Shown here: positions 10,001 through 21,876 of the stretch, piece by piece
Layout of the letters: every line of letters starts with the position of its first letter
How positions within the stretch are numbered: position 1 is the stretch's first letter
From: Furcasterigmium furcatum
Taxonomy: Eukaryota > Ascomycota > Sordariomycetes > Glomerellales > Plectosphaerellaceae
Length of the DNA stretch: 64,000 nt
Assembly: GCA_001599815.1 (NCBI GenBank)
Contig: BCIA01000006.1
Coordinates: forward strand, 2,978,961 to 3,042,960
Direction of reading: 5' to 3'
Made by a program: the position numbers and the translations under genes
The notes under the pieces: model-generated
The model's database searches: none
The model's input: the letters and a program-made list of their open reading frames with translations, nothing else
Told to the model about the DNA's origin: nothing

Positions 10001-13000
10001 GACCCTTGATGGTGACAAGCTCACGCTCGAGTCTCTCCTTTGCCTGGTCGTTCTTGAGGCCGAATTCGCCGGAAGACAGAATAAGCTTGTTCAGATCTTC
10101 GACCTGGTGGTTGAGCTTGTCGCATTCTGCCTCGAACCACTTGAGACGGTCCTGTGCAGCGTCGAGGTCATTTCGCAGGCTCGTTTCTCGTTCGCGAGCG
10201 ACACGGGATGCGGCACGTTCGCCGGCAACCTCGGCTTCCACCCTCGCCTCTTCAGCCTGAGTCTTCGCGACTCGAAGGCGTCGGATTTCCTGGCGGGCCT
10301 CGTCACGCTCATTCTCGGCAGTCGTACGAGCTTCCATGGTACGACGCAAGGTGTCTTGCTGAGCGTAGAGTTCCTTCTCGATGGTGATCTTGGACTGGTT
10401 GAGATGCTCGAACTCTTCCTTGAGCGTGTTGAACTTGTGCTCGCCGAGGAGGAGCACGTCATCACGAGATTGACGTTCTCGGCTGAGATCCATCTGCACC
10501 TTATACAGCTGATCCTTGAGGTCCTTGATCTGAGCTTCCAGAACTTGGCGGTTCTCGTCGGCTTGCGCATCCTCCGAGAGACGGGCCTCGAGCAGCTTCT
10601 TGGCGTCCTCTGCCTCGCGTTGCAGTTGCGACTGCTGCGATTTGAGTGCCGTGATCTCTGCCTGCACCTCACGCAGCCTGGAGGAAATCTTCTCCCTGTC
10701 CGAAGCCATAAGAGCCTTCTGGTCCTCGAACGCATGCTTCTCCATCTCGTACTTCTTGTTATCGCTGCGAAGGAGCGCAAGTTCGCTCTCCTTCTTTCGC
10801 ACCAAATCCTCGTAGTCCGTCGAGGTCTGCGACAACTGGGAAAGCTGCGTTTTGACTTCTCGAGTCTCACGCATGAGCTGTGACTCTTTGGACTTAGCGG
10901 ACTGCAACTCCTTCTGGGCAGTCATGAGCTTGACTCCCAGGTCCTGGTCCAAGTTGAGGAATTTGCTTTCGAGGTCCCGCGTCTTGCGATCCTTCAAGGC
11001 GAGCTGGCTCTGGAGCATCTTAATCTCATCCTCCAGCGCTGCCTCCTGCTCGCTTCTCTGCGACTGCTTGTGGGAGATTTCCTGGATGGAAGCCTCAAGG
11101 TGGGTTGTCTTTTGGGAGAGCTCGGCCTTTTCCTCCTCCAGACGGGCGATAAGATGGGCAGCCTGCTCCAGCTGTGATCGGTACTTCTCGACGTCTTGCT
11201 CGGCGCGCTTCTTGGCTTCCAGCAGGTCGTCCAGCTGATCCTCGAGGCGTTCCTGATCATCAATAGCGCCAGCAAGCTTTTCCTCGAGCTCTGCTTCCCG
11301 GTCCTGGAGCCGCTTGAAGATCTCCTCCTTGTCGAGGGCGAGGGCTCGCTCGCTTTCCAGAGTCTGCTGGATGCGGATCATCTCGGTGTGCACGTTTCTC
11401 CTCTCCTCCTCAAGCTTTTGGCGATCCTCAGCTTCTTGCTTCATCTTGTCGTGAAGTTGGCGAATCATGGCATCCTTCTTCTTGACTTCTGTTGCCGATC
11501 GGGTCGCACCAAGAAGAGGTTTCATCTTGACGAGCAGCTGCCACCAAGGACTGTCCACCAGCTCGAGATAGACGTGGAAGTTCTTCTGGATGATGTGAGT
11601 AGCCTCAGTCCGGAAGAGACGTTTGAAGGCAATGCGGCGCTGCATGTAACCGCGAGCAACCGACTGGAAGCGAGCCATGATGTCTGTGATGAGGGCATCG
11701 CGTTGTTCCTCGAGCTCAGCCAGGACGCCAGCCCTAAAGAATACCTTCGTAAGGCCGACTCGGTACAGAGCCTTGTCCAAGCCAAGCTTGTCCAGCATGA
11801 GGGCAGCGGCTGACTGCCCCTCGAGATAACCTTGCGGCATGTCTCGGCAGAGGACTTCGTAACGCTGTCGGAACTCTGTGAACGACAGGCGGTTGGGGAA
11901 TCCGGTGCGGGCGATGCGAATACCCTCGAGAACACCATTGCAGCGGAGTTGGTCCAGGACCAGCAGGTTGTTGAACATCTTGGGCTTCTTCTTGTGGTTG
12001 GGCAGGATGCAGCGCACGAAGTGAGGATGTGTCGAATGGAGCTGGCTCATGAGGCTGTGAAGCTGCTCCTTGTGTCTCTGAGCAACCGTGCGGAAGAGGC
12101 CCTTCTTCACCCGACTGCGCCCACCGGACATGTCATCTTCGGCATCGGCACAATCAGCAAAGAGGGCTGCAATGTGCTTGTCCGTAGAAGAGGAGAGGAG
12201 GCGGGTGATGTTATCGTTGAGGGGGTCCTTGTTCTTCTCGAGCCACCCGGAAGTAGAATACTCAACCTCCGCGGCGTAATGGGTCAGGATGAAGCCTTGG
12301 CCCAGACGAGATGGCCGGTATTTCGTCGACTTCTTTTCCCACAAAGAGTTGAGCTTTTCCGTAAAGGACTTGTCGGTGGCCTTGGGCATGACGCAGTCCT
12401 CGTCGAGGCATGAGAAGATACCGATCGGGTTCGACAGCTCAATGAGGTCAATCGTAGGCTGGAGGTCACGGCCAAAGTCGATAAACTGCCACTCGATCTG
12501 CTCTCTGGCGTATTCCTCCTGCTCGAGAACGAACATGTGGTGGTTGAAGAACTGCTGAAGCTTTTCGTTCGTGTAGTTGATGCACAGCTGCTCAAAGCTG
12601 TTGTCCTCGAAGATTTCGAAACCTGCAATGTCGAGCACGCCGATGAAGTGCGAGTCGTCAAGACCCATGCCGGTACGGTCTAGTTGCCGGTTGATGCGAG
12701 CGACGAGATCTCCAAAGCCTCGCTCGTAGATGCCCTTGGACAGGGCATCGAGGCTGAGGCGGACTTGCTCGGGTGTCTGGACCTTTTCCACCCATTCACG
12801 CCCTGCCTTCACTCTCGGGTGAAGCAGTCCCTTGAGGAAGGGCTCAAAAGGAACCCCGAGCAGCTTGCATACCTTGGCCACATGCTCCTGCGCATCAGGG
12901 GCGAGGCGTGCCTGGTCCGCAGCACGGCTCTCCTTGACGACGGAAATGTTGCCCAGGTGAAGTACGGCGGCGATTGTTCGCAGAATAGATGATTGATCCT

Positions 13001-14334
13001 TGTCAGAGAATCCCATTACTTCAAAGGCCTCCATCAAGGAGTCCCATTCGTCTCCATCCGAGACGCCCACAATCGTGTCGTGGCCGTCCCGAGTGTAGGC
13101 GAAGTCCTCGACATCCAAGCCGTCGAGCAGGAATTCTTGTTTCAGCCTCCGGTCAGCGCCCTTCAGCAGCTGATAGAAGATGTGATAGTTTCGTTCGTGT
13201 GTGTTGATCTTGACCACTCGGGACTTCTCCAGCAGATACCAGTCGATGAACGCTCCGGCGATGGAGCCTCCCCGGTTGAATTCGATCCGAATGAACTTGC
13301 CGAATCGCGACGAGTTGTTGTTTCGGACGGTCTGAGCGTTACCGAAGGCTTCGAGGATCGGGTTGGCACGGAGAATCTGCTGGGAAAGGTTCGAGGGCTG
13401 CTTCGACCTGCTCTTGACGGGGGATTCGGATTGAGCAACAGCAGCAAGGTATTGGATGACCTTCTTCGTGTTTTCGGTTTTGCCGGCTCCGGATTCGCCT
13501 GTCACCAGAATACTCTGGTTCTTCCCCTCTTCAACCAGGTTTCGGAAGGCCTCATCGGCCATGGCGTAGATATGAGGCTTGGTATCTTCGCGACTCCGCC
13601 CCTTGTACATGTTGATGTATTCGTTGGTGTAGATGGGCAGTGGGCAGTACGGGTTGACCGTGACCAAGAACAGGCCGGAATAGGTGTAGATGAGGTCGGC
13701 TTGGTATCGCATCTGGAGGTTATGGACCACAGACGCCTCGTTCAGATGGGTCAACTCGGCCATATCGTTTGCCTTGTCGAACTTGGCAGGATTAACCTTG
13801 TCGACGCTTTCGGCGTCGACCTCTCGCTGCTATGGAAGTGTCAGCACGCGCCAGCATGCGCGGAGGGCGCGTCATATTTACCGTGCCATCGTCGCACTGG
13901 ACCAGAATCTTGTTGTTCCCGAGCTCTTCGACCACCCATCCCTTGACGAAGGCTGTTTGCGGATCCTTAAGCCACACATAGCGTTTGCCTGAGAAGTCGT
14001 TCTCTCCTTCGATACCCCTGACGGTGTCTGAGCCCTTGCGCATGTCTTCCGTCTTGATGAAAGAGGGCGCGAACGTGTTCGACATCGGGGTCCCGCTTCT
14101 CGAGTCGCTCCGAGAATGACGGTGTTGGCCAACCGCCGGCACCAATGGGGGCCCAAAGGATGTCGACGACTGGTTTCTCGTGTGTGATGCAGCAGGAGGT
14201 GTCCCAGAGAGAGGCGCGGGGGAGTTCAAGACGGCAGACTTGGGACGCCCCGCGCCTGGGCCTGGAGACGCGGAGGCCGTTCGAGAGAACGGATTGTTTC
14301 GTATTGAGCCCATTCCTTGGGCGCTTGGAGGCAT
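7023..14334 (-). CDS. myoB: Class II myosin heavy chain
   Basis: Three exons on the minus strand (14334-13882, 13829-7548, 7481-7023) give about 2397 residues, the size expected for filamentous-fungal myosin II. The introns are 52 and 66 nt and close in phase 0. A Ser/Pro-rich head extension is followed by the SH3-like segment (WVVEELGNNKILVQCDDGT). The motor has the P-loop GESGAGKT at about 262-269, switch I NNNSSRFGKF at about 321-330 and switch II DIAGFE at about 551-556. The actin-binding and converter region includes RTGFPNR. One IQ-like helix (FQSVARGYMQRRIAFKR) lies near 872-888, then a coiled-coil tail runs almost to the end. A proline/serine-rich break around SPMRPKLEEMHP and STPTRRFAPENETLD interrupts the tail, which continues coiled before a short basic/serine-rich tailpiece. 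The expected role is the contractile actomyosin ring and septation. Confidence 0.95.
13830..13881 (-). other. First intron of the myosin II gene
   Basis: On the coding strand it begins GTAAAT and ends ATAG, with a GCTGAC branch-like site close to the acceptor. Removing 52 nt joins QCDDGT to QREVDAESVDKVNPAKF, the conserved entry to the motor domain, in phase 0. Confidence 0.85.
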
Positions 14335-15279
14335 CGTGAGAGTTCCTGCTACTCAGAGCCTCGGGAGGATTGCCAGCAATGAAGAGGTAGTTTGTCGTGG
14401 AATCCCTGCGTCTGAGCCTAGGCGCGCAGGGAATGCATGAGGGAAGGGTCGCGGTAGGGGTGGAGGGAGGGACAGGCTGTTAAGCAGGAAGAAAAAAGCA
14501 GGAGGAGAAGGTAGGGTCTGCCCCGAGCCTGCAATTGACCATGAGAGGGGTTCGAGGTGATGAATTGTTGGAGTTGTGGAGTGTGAGGTCAGGCAGCTGG
14601 AGTCGGTGTTGATGTCCAGTGCTCCGGATTCGCTGCCGCCGTTGCTCAGGTCACCCGCGACCGAAGTAAACAAACCGGAATGTTATCTCCACGTGACAAA
14701 CGCCAAAGCTCGTGACGTCCTAAGACAGACAGCGACGCTAGCCCTAAGAGGCTTAGCGCCATATCAGCCGCGCTCCCAGCTGCCAAGACCCTGAGCCGCT
14801 GGTGATTTTCTTTCATCACGCAGGTCGCAACGTCCAACCCACCGCATCTTCATCATCAGCGTGAGCGCGCATCTGGCATCTTGTGCTTCAAACGGCGTCC
14901 GGAGTCTTTTATTCAAAGACATTTATGACGCCTCTGATCCACGCCGATTCCCGACGCGTTAATCACGTATACAGGGCGCGTGCGCAGGCCAAATTGTGCG
15001 GTCGCTGTGCGCTTGCATATTCTCCTTCTTTCACCTTCGACCCCCTCGACTGGCACAGAGTTTCTGAGGCAATCGCTCTTCGTGGCCGGGCAGTCAGCCA
15101 CATCGCAGCCTTCCTTTATTATCGCCGCACGTACTTGACCGCCGCTACCTGCGCCTCCGTCCTCCTGCTAAATCCACCAACCCGATCGTTGATACTGGGC
15201 TCCCTGCCAAGTGGCCATTCATTGCAAATCACCACACCGCACGGTCGAGTCCGCTTGGTGCCGGACCCAACGTCTCGCT
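14335..15279. promoter_or_regulatory. Divergent promoter region between myosin II and the Red1-like gene
   Basis: About 945 bp lie between two divergently transcribed genes, so both promoters must be here. A CRE/ATF-like TGACGTC word occurs near 14713-14719. No clear TATA box was seen. Short overlapping open frames carry no recognised domain. Confidence 0.5.
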
Positions 15280-18200
15280 ATGAGCTATTTCGCTCAGGGC
15301 TTCAACCCCCTCCAAGGGCAAGCCGGCCAACAGTATCCATACCACCAGACAGCTCAGCCTGCTGCTCCTGGCGGTGCTATCTTCCCCGGTCTGCAGTCGC
15401 CATTTCCCCCTACTGGCTACGAGCAAGCTCAGAATGCGATACCAGGATTAGCTTTCGGGACCCCCCTGAAGAGCTCAGCATGGCAACCAGTGCCGCCACA
15501 GGCGTCTACTAGTCAACCAAAGCTCGTTCCTGCTGCGCAGTACTACCAACCTGACACTGCTCGCCCTGGCCAGGCTGTCCAAGACGTGAGCCGCTCGATC
15601 GATGGCACGGCCGAAGAGGGAGAAGTCAGCGAGGGAGCATATGATGACCTCTACGAACCCGCTGAGGCGACCGTCATCCACAACGCTGATGGGGCTGACG
15701 ATTATGACCCTGCCGACCCCGGCTGGTATGACGCGCCTGCTCTGCAGCCAGCCAGTGCCCCGCGGGGCGGCTCCGACTTGAACAACGCCGGTAAGGTTGA
15801 CCTTCAGGCAACAAATTCGATACGACCACCTGACAAGAGAACTACAGCCCGGGAACGATCAGGCTCCTACAGCCCGTATCTCTCGCCCCGCGAATTCCAA
15901 CGAACCCCCCTCCCTGCTCAACAGTCCGCCGCCCAACCAAGTCAAGGTCTCGCCACGACCAGCAACCGCGCTACCGACGTTCAGATGCCCGAGGACTCTA
16001 TCTCCGACAAGAAACAAAAGGCTTCAGCTGCTGTTCGGGAACTCTGGTCACTTGATGTGCGATTCAGGAATTACGTGGATGAGGGCATCGACCCCTCCGT
16101 CATAAAATCACTCTTTGGTGACCTGGGCTTGGACGCCTCCGACGCAGCTGCCTCGACTCCGCAGATTCCCGGCATTCTTCCGACTGCCCCGTCGGAGCCT
16201 ATCAGCAAGGCTGCCGCCGACGCCAAGGCTTCATCACAGCCGAAGTCGCAACAGGCGGCCACAACATCTCTCAGCCCAGAATCGCTGGCCGACAAGAAGG
16301 CGGAGGAAAGAAAGGATCGTATTGCACGGCTCTATGCTGCGAAAGCCACCAAGACCGAAGCAGCTGCAAGCACAACCAAATCAGACCCTACGGAGAAGGA
16401 GTTGAAACTTCAGCAGAAGATGGAAGCCCTCCAAAAGGCAAGGGAAGCTCGCGCGCAAAAGGCTGCCTCTAAGAAGGACAAGACAACTGCCGCAACGGCT
16501 GAGACTGCAGCTCTCGAAGCGGCCGCATCGACGAGCAAAACTGGCAGTCCCAACAGCGCCGTCACAACTGGACCAGTCGAGTCCGGCCCGACTCAGCACC
16601 CAACGGCCCTCCCAGTGTCACAGAATGGCGCTATCCCAGGTCTTCCCATTTCAACTTCTACACCGCCCGCTCCCTTTGCATCTGCAAGGAAACGGCCCGT
16701 TGCTTCTGATTTTGTCGATGTCCCAACAGGACCATCAAAACGACCATTCGGACAGGAACGAAGGGGCAAACTTGTCATCGATGTCAGCGAGGGTTCAGAC
16801 GACGAAGATATCGAGATGGACATGGGATCTGGAGACGAGTCTGTGCAAGCGGCTTCCGGTCCTCTCATGCAGCGAACAACGTCCTTCCGCGATGTTCCTC
16901 CCTTGGCTGAGATGAACCTCCAGCGCCAGTTCTCCAGTCCTGTTTCTAAGAAGGTGGTGACTCCTCCGAACGGCAACGCAGCGAACATGGACCAAGAGAT
17001 CGAGCGGATGAGGCGTCGGATTGCCCTAGCGGAGGCTCGACAGAAGCTCAAGAAGGCGATGAACAAGAAGGAGGCTGCCACGCCCAAGTCGGACGCACCA
17101 ACACCTGATGCTTCCTCTGAGACGATCGCGCCGAAGCCTCCTCTACGTCGGGTTCAGTCGATGGATCCGCCGATGGTATCGGAGTCTCCGGCAATTCCCT
17201 TAACAGGTCGTTCATCGCCTGTTGTTCAGAGCCCAGAATCATCCAGATTGCCGAAGCGGTCTGACGTACCACGTCATCTGCGAGAGAATCGCCAAGAACG
17301 TTTTCGAACGCTCAGCCAGAGTCTGCCGCAGCTGGATGGCAGATTGCAGGCAAAGACAAAAAAGTTGCGTCTGCTGCAGTCGCAAATCAGCCGACTAGAG
17401 AGGGAGATTGAACACGAGTCGACAGAAAAGCAGCAGATGGAGGATGAGCTCGCGGCTCTTGAAGCGTCCATCACTTCAGGTCAGTATCCTCTTTCTGGCA
17501 TGTCTAACCACATTGCTCACGAGAAAACTTACATCCGAGCAGAGGAGCCCGAGATCCGTGACAGCCCGGCTCTGGACCAAACCATGACTGAGGGCGTTGA
17601 TACCCCTGTCTCACAACAGCCCGAGGTGTTGCCGTCACCGCCAGCGCCTGTCACTGTTCAGGAAACCGATATCACCACGCAGGCGCCTAGTGAGCCTACG
17701 GCGGATGATGGTTTTGCTGATACTCCTGTTGCTGTTGTTGAGAGCGCTGCGCCATCAGGTGCCAGCGAATCCCGCGAGAGTCAGGCAGAGGTCTCTGGAC
17801 CGCCTACTGGGGACGTCATTGATGAGCAACCCGACTCTTCGAAAGCACCATCTGAAGACAGGGAGTCTTCAGAAGGGGAAGCCCAGGAGGTCGAGTCCGA
17901 TGAAGTTCAAGTCGTCGATACGGAAATGGACATCGACGACTCCACTGAGGAGCAGCAAGTCGACAACGCTGAAGCTGTGCCATTGCCTCGAGCATCACAG
18001 CAGCCCACACCCGATCCATTGACTGTGCCGAACCAGATATCATTGGGTGCCAACGACTCGGTGCCAGACGAGGGCCTCGGCAGCACCCGAGAAGTATATC
18101 CTGTTGGTACCTCTGAGACGTCCACGGGCCTAACCACGCAGCAGCTCCGGCCCTCGGGCGTCAACGCGGCCAAGTCCCCTGACGGCAAGGTCGGCTTCAA

Positions 18201-18710
18201 GCCGTACCAGAGCCCCCTCGAGTTCTTTCGTGATTTCCGATACCACTCCTCCTATGCAAGCCAGGTGCCTGGTGGTCTGAGGTCACTTACATATAGCAAC
18301 CAAATCGACCCCAATCTTCCCCTCTGCCCCGATCAGTTGGACGGGCGTCAGTGTCCCAAGGGGGCAGACTGCGAATACCAGCACTTCGAATCCATGAAGC
18401 TACCGGGTACGTCCTTCATACCCTCTGTGGGAAGCTAACCGCCAGGTGACTTGTTGCCGATAACCATCCGGAAGCGCTGACGGTTGCTCACCAACCCGCA
18501 GATGACCAGATCCTGCTTCAGCTCGGGGCCACCAAGCTGGAGGGTGCCGACAGGGCCCGTTTCAACAGCGGCCTCCGCGAGCTCCTCCAGAGCATGCGCG
18601 AACAGAACGTCAAAGACTTCCCGCGCATTGCACAGGGCATTGTGGACTACCACAACCGTTTCACTGGCGACCCCACCAAGGTCCTATCCTTGGGAGACGT
18701 CACCCTATAG
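15280..18710 (+). CDS. CX8CX5CX3H zinc-finger protein, Red1-like (RNA elimination)
   Basis: Three exons (15280-17479, 17543-18406, 18502-18710) give about 1090 residues. The start MSYFAQGFNPLQG is preferred to an in-frame ATG at 15211 because the upstream residues look like untranslated leader. Most of the protein is low-complexity and charged, with two helical segments: one near residues 360-410, and a coiled coil around RLQAKTKKLRLLQSQISRLE. A single CX8CX5CX3H finger (CPDQLDGRQCPKGADCEYQH, from about residue 995) sits near the C-terminus, after the motif SPLEFFRDFRYH. This layout matches the 'putative zinc-finger' family that includes fission yeast Red1 and human ZFC3H1, scaffolds of Mtr4-linked nuclear RNA decay; orthology is inferred, not proven. 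The first intron is 63 nt with no stop, so retention would add 21 residues in frame. The second intron (95 nt) is required for the last 69 residues. Confidence 0.7.
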
Positions 18711-19527
18711 GTGGTATTTTCCTTCGCGCTCCGTCCCACTCGGTTCGCGCCCTGCAGGGCCACCGACTACAACACCCGTATGTTTGAGTAATGTGTCCGA
18801 CCTTTTCTTTCCCAACGGGCGTTCTCTAGCCAGGCCTGGGAGCATGCCACTTGGGTGCCCAGATACCCTTTCGTTTGGCTGCACGTTAGAGGGCGTCCTC
18901 ATGATACCCGATCACAATCGTATGTCCATGCGGATGACCGCATGGATGGGGAGGTGGAGTTGGGGAGTCTTTATTCCATTGAGCGAGCGAGCGAGAGAGA
19001 GACAGAGAGACAGACAGAGGACCAGCAGAATTGGCCTCTTGTAGGCGAAAGGGCCGAGATGACAGGTCGACAAGACCAGTCTGGGCTCTGTCATTGCACC
19101 TTGAGCTAGAATCGCTTGCCGAGCAAAGGCCGTGATACCCTACAATAAATGTGCTTTCCCTTGCCACCACCTTTTCTTCACTCACTCGGGACAAATCGCG
19201 TTGGAAGGTTATGTTCGGTTCTATTCATGGGTAATTCGTAACCGCCAGGAAGTTTCCCACATGCCCATTGTTTCTTGGAACCATCACGACACCCAAGCCT
19301 CCCTACTCGGACCTCAACCTGTCCTCAACGCTTGAGACAGCACGGTCTTGCTGCGGGAAGCTCTAACACGTCCCCTCCTATCTCGAGCCTCGCTTCGCCT
19401 CTCGACCGTCCGTGGCTTCCAGTGATGGACTCCGGGTCATGAGGTGGAGTATCGGACTCCTCAACTGCGAAACCTCCACGCAGGCTCCCCTCAAAGTACA
19501 TGCACCGAGTGGTGACTGACCAGAGCC
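18711..19527. other. Intergenic region between convergent genes
   Basis: Both neighbours point into this stretch, so it should hold two 3' untranslated regions. A short purine-rich simple repeat lies at 18981-19020. No gene is supported. Confidence 0.5.
18981..19020. repeat. GAGC/GAGA/CAGA simple repeat
   Basis: Forty bases are made of gagc, gaga and caga units (gagcgagcgagcgagagaga and following). It lies in the presumed 3' region of the Red1-like gene. Confidence 0.85.
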
Positions 19528-21122
19528 TCAAATGATGTACCGGAAACCCTTGTCCTGGACGTCCGTGAGATCCGAGTCGGTAGACACGCCCGACCGCTGG
19601 TGTCCCTGGCCCTTCTCCACGATGTAGTCCGCGTTGCCATCGGCGGCCTTTGCATCGCGCTTGGCGTTCTTCTTCTTGACCGTGAATATGAACACGACAA
19701 AGGTGATTATGAGCGCAATCATGGACGCCAGGCTGAGAATGCATCCGGTCTTGTACCTCGGGGCGTCGGCCTGCGTCCAGGCGAAGGGGCCCACGATGCA
19801 GCCGACGCAGTACGAGATGAAGAAGGCGGCCGACACCACGCTCTTCTTGGTGTTGCCCTTGACATTGGACGCGATGATGGACGCGGCGCTGCTGAGGAGC
19901 GCCGAGGAGCACCCGCCCATCCAGGTCGACACGATGATGCCCCAGCCCTCGTCTGCGGGGAGCGTCATCAGGAGCACCGCGCCGAGTAGGGGCACGAGGC
20001 AGAGGCCGATGGCGGTGTAGGTCCGCGTTCCGGGGAGCATGCGCGGGACGAGCGCAGAGACCCAGACCGTTGCCGTGTTCAGGGCGCCGGCGGGCATGCC
20101 GACCAGCATCGTCTGGAACACGCTGTACCCGAATCCGTGGATGACGGTGGCCGAGAACTTGATGATGGGCGTCGTGAGGGTGATGCAGAGCGCCATCATG
20201 AGGTACAGCCACGTCATGGGCGAGGTGAGTGCCTCGCGCATCTGGGCCTTGTTGAAGTCGCTACGGTCTCGGGTGGCGCGGTCGACGGCGAGGCGCTGCG
20301 TTGCGATCTCGCGTTGGCGCGGGGTGAGGAACCAAGCCGTAGACGTGTCGCGGGGCATGAGGAAGATGAAGACGAGACCGGTAGCGGAAGTCAGGGCACC
20401 GCAGATGAGGAAGAGGGTGCGCCAGGGCGCGAGGGCCATCTTGGCGTGACCGATGCCGTACATCATCAAGGCGCCGAGGATCTGAGACACGCCGTTCATG
20501 GAGATCCAGGTGGCGACGCGGATGGGATGCTCGCGCTTGACATACCAGTTCGACGTGATGATGATAAAGGCTGGCGAGACCGTGCCCTCGCTGAAGCCCA
20601 GGAAAAACCGAGCAGCGGCCAGGCCCTGGAAATTGTGGCAAGCCGCCATAGCCATGTTGACACCGCCCCAGATAACGATGGTGACGCCAACGTAGAGCGT
20701 AATGGGCAGCCGGGAGAGCAGATACATGGCCGGATATTCGGAGCAGAGTTGTCCGAGGTAGAATAGCGAGACAGCCCAGGAATACTGCTCTCCAGTCAAC
20801 CCAAGATCGGATCGAAGACCAAAAATCGCGGCTTGGTTGATCGACTGCTTGTCGAGATCTGAGAAGTATTAATAACGAACATAGGAGGCTTGACGCCAGG
20901 AAGAAGGCAGGGAACCTTACACTGGAAGAAATAGACAACGGCCATCAGGGGCATGATGACGCAGTCTAGCTTCCTCACGACTTTTCTTTCCTCGTCAGGG
21001 TCGATGCTGTAGATCTGGTCATTGTTGGCCGCCTCGACCTCCATGGCGCCTGGATCCATGTGTCCCTGCAGCTTCTCCGAGTTACCGTCGCCAGAGTCCT
21101 CGCGATTGTTCGTTATCATCAT
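19528..21122 (-). CDS. MFS transporter, Dal5/anion:cation symporter type
   Basis: Two exons on the minus strand (21122-20921 and 20858-19528) give about 510 residues; the 62-nt intron (GTAAGG...CAG) is in phase 1. After splicing the first helix reads on to YLDKQSINQAAIFGLRSDL, typical of the fungal allantoate-permease (Dal5) family. About twelve hydrophobic helices follow, with the family loop RFFLGFSEGTVSPAF after TM4 and a charged cytoplasmic C-terminus. Dal5-type carriers take up organic anions such as allantoate, ureidosuccinate, nicotinate and other carboxylates; the substrate here is unknown. Its position 754 bp from the acyl-CoA dehydrogenase, divergently oriented, makes it a candidate uptake system for the adjacent catabolic cluster, but this is only positional evidence. 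Confidence 0.88.
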
Positions 21123-21876
21123 GGCGTATAGTTAGACTGGCGAAAGAGAGGCTGATGGAAGATACCTTTTCAGTTGCTGGAGCTGAGAATATTCGTGCTC
21201 TTAAGTATCGTCTCTAAGGTTGGCTGCTCACCCCTGGGTCGTTCTCCCCACGGGGTCGAGCGAGTCAAGGTTGGGGCCCCGGAAGCGATTCCCGGGGGTT
21301 GAGTGAATCGAGAGAGATTTCATACTAGTGTTAGTGGGTTGCTATGATAGAGTTTCTGGCAATAAGTGCGGATCAGAACAACGGGAAGTGTGCCCGAGAG
21401 TGTTGCCCTGCTCGCGACCCCCAAATCCCATCCTCGGAGCGACCAGCATTGCGGGGCACCCAACAGTTCACAAGACTCAAGGATGCCAGCAGTGAGGGAG
21501 TAAAATCAACTAGATCCGGCCCAAGATTCCTCTCAACGACCAAGTCCTCGGCCGCAACATCCGAGGACCTCGTAGGTGGTGGGGCCGGCTGCGGCCCCGC
21601 CCACTCGGCCTTTCGCTCCAGCACCCGGCCCCGGTTTCGCCGCCGATCCCGCCACTGCGCATATAACCGAAAGTCGGCTTTATGACCCCGCGGCGTCTCG
21701 TTCTTTGACTGCCACAACCCACGCATTTGACCTTGAAATACACAAGCCTCAACCTACAACTCCTCGGGCGCAGCCTTTGCGACTTCCTCTATCCGGTAAA
21801 TTTCTTTTTTCTTCTCGAGAGACAAGTCTCCTATATTCTCAACTCATCCTTCCAGAGGCCAGTCAGTACCTACGTC
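21123..21876. promoter_or_regulatory. Divergent promoter region, MFS transporter / acyl-CoA dehydrogenase
   Basis: The region serves two divergent genes. A TATA-like element (catataa, 21660-21666) lies about 210 bp before the dehydrogenase ATG. The word CCTCGG occurs at 21432 and 21546, and its reverse complement CCGAGG at 21561; see the shared-motif finding. A pyrimidine-rich stretch precedes the start codon. Confidence 0.45.

Noticed and set aside
14551..14575. GGTTCGAGG word resembling a tRNA B box
   Set aside because: No matching A box or cloverleaf could be drawn around it; no tRNA gene was found in the window.
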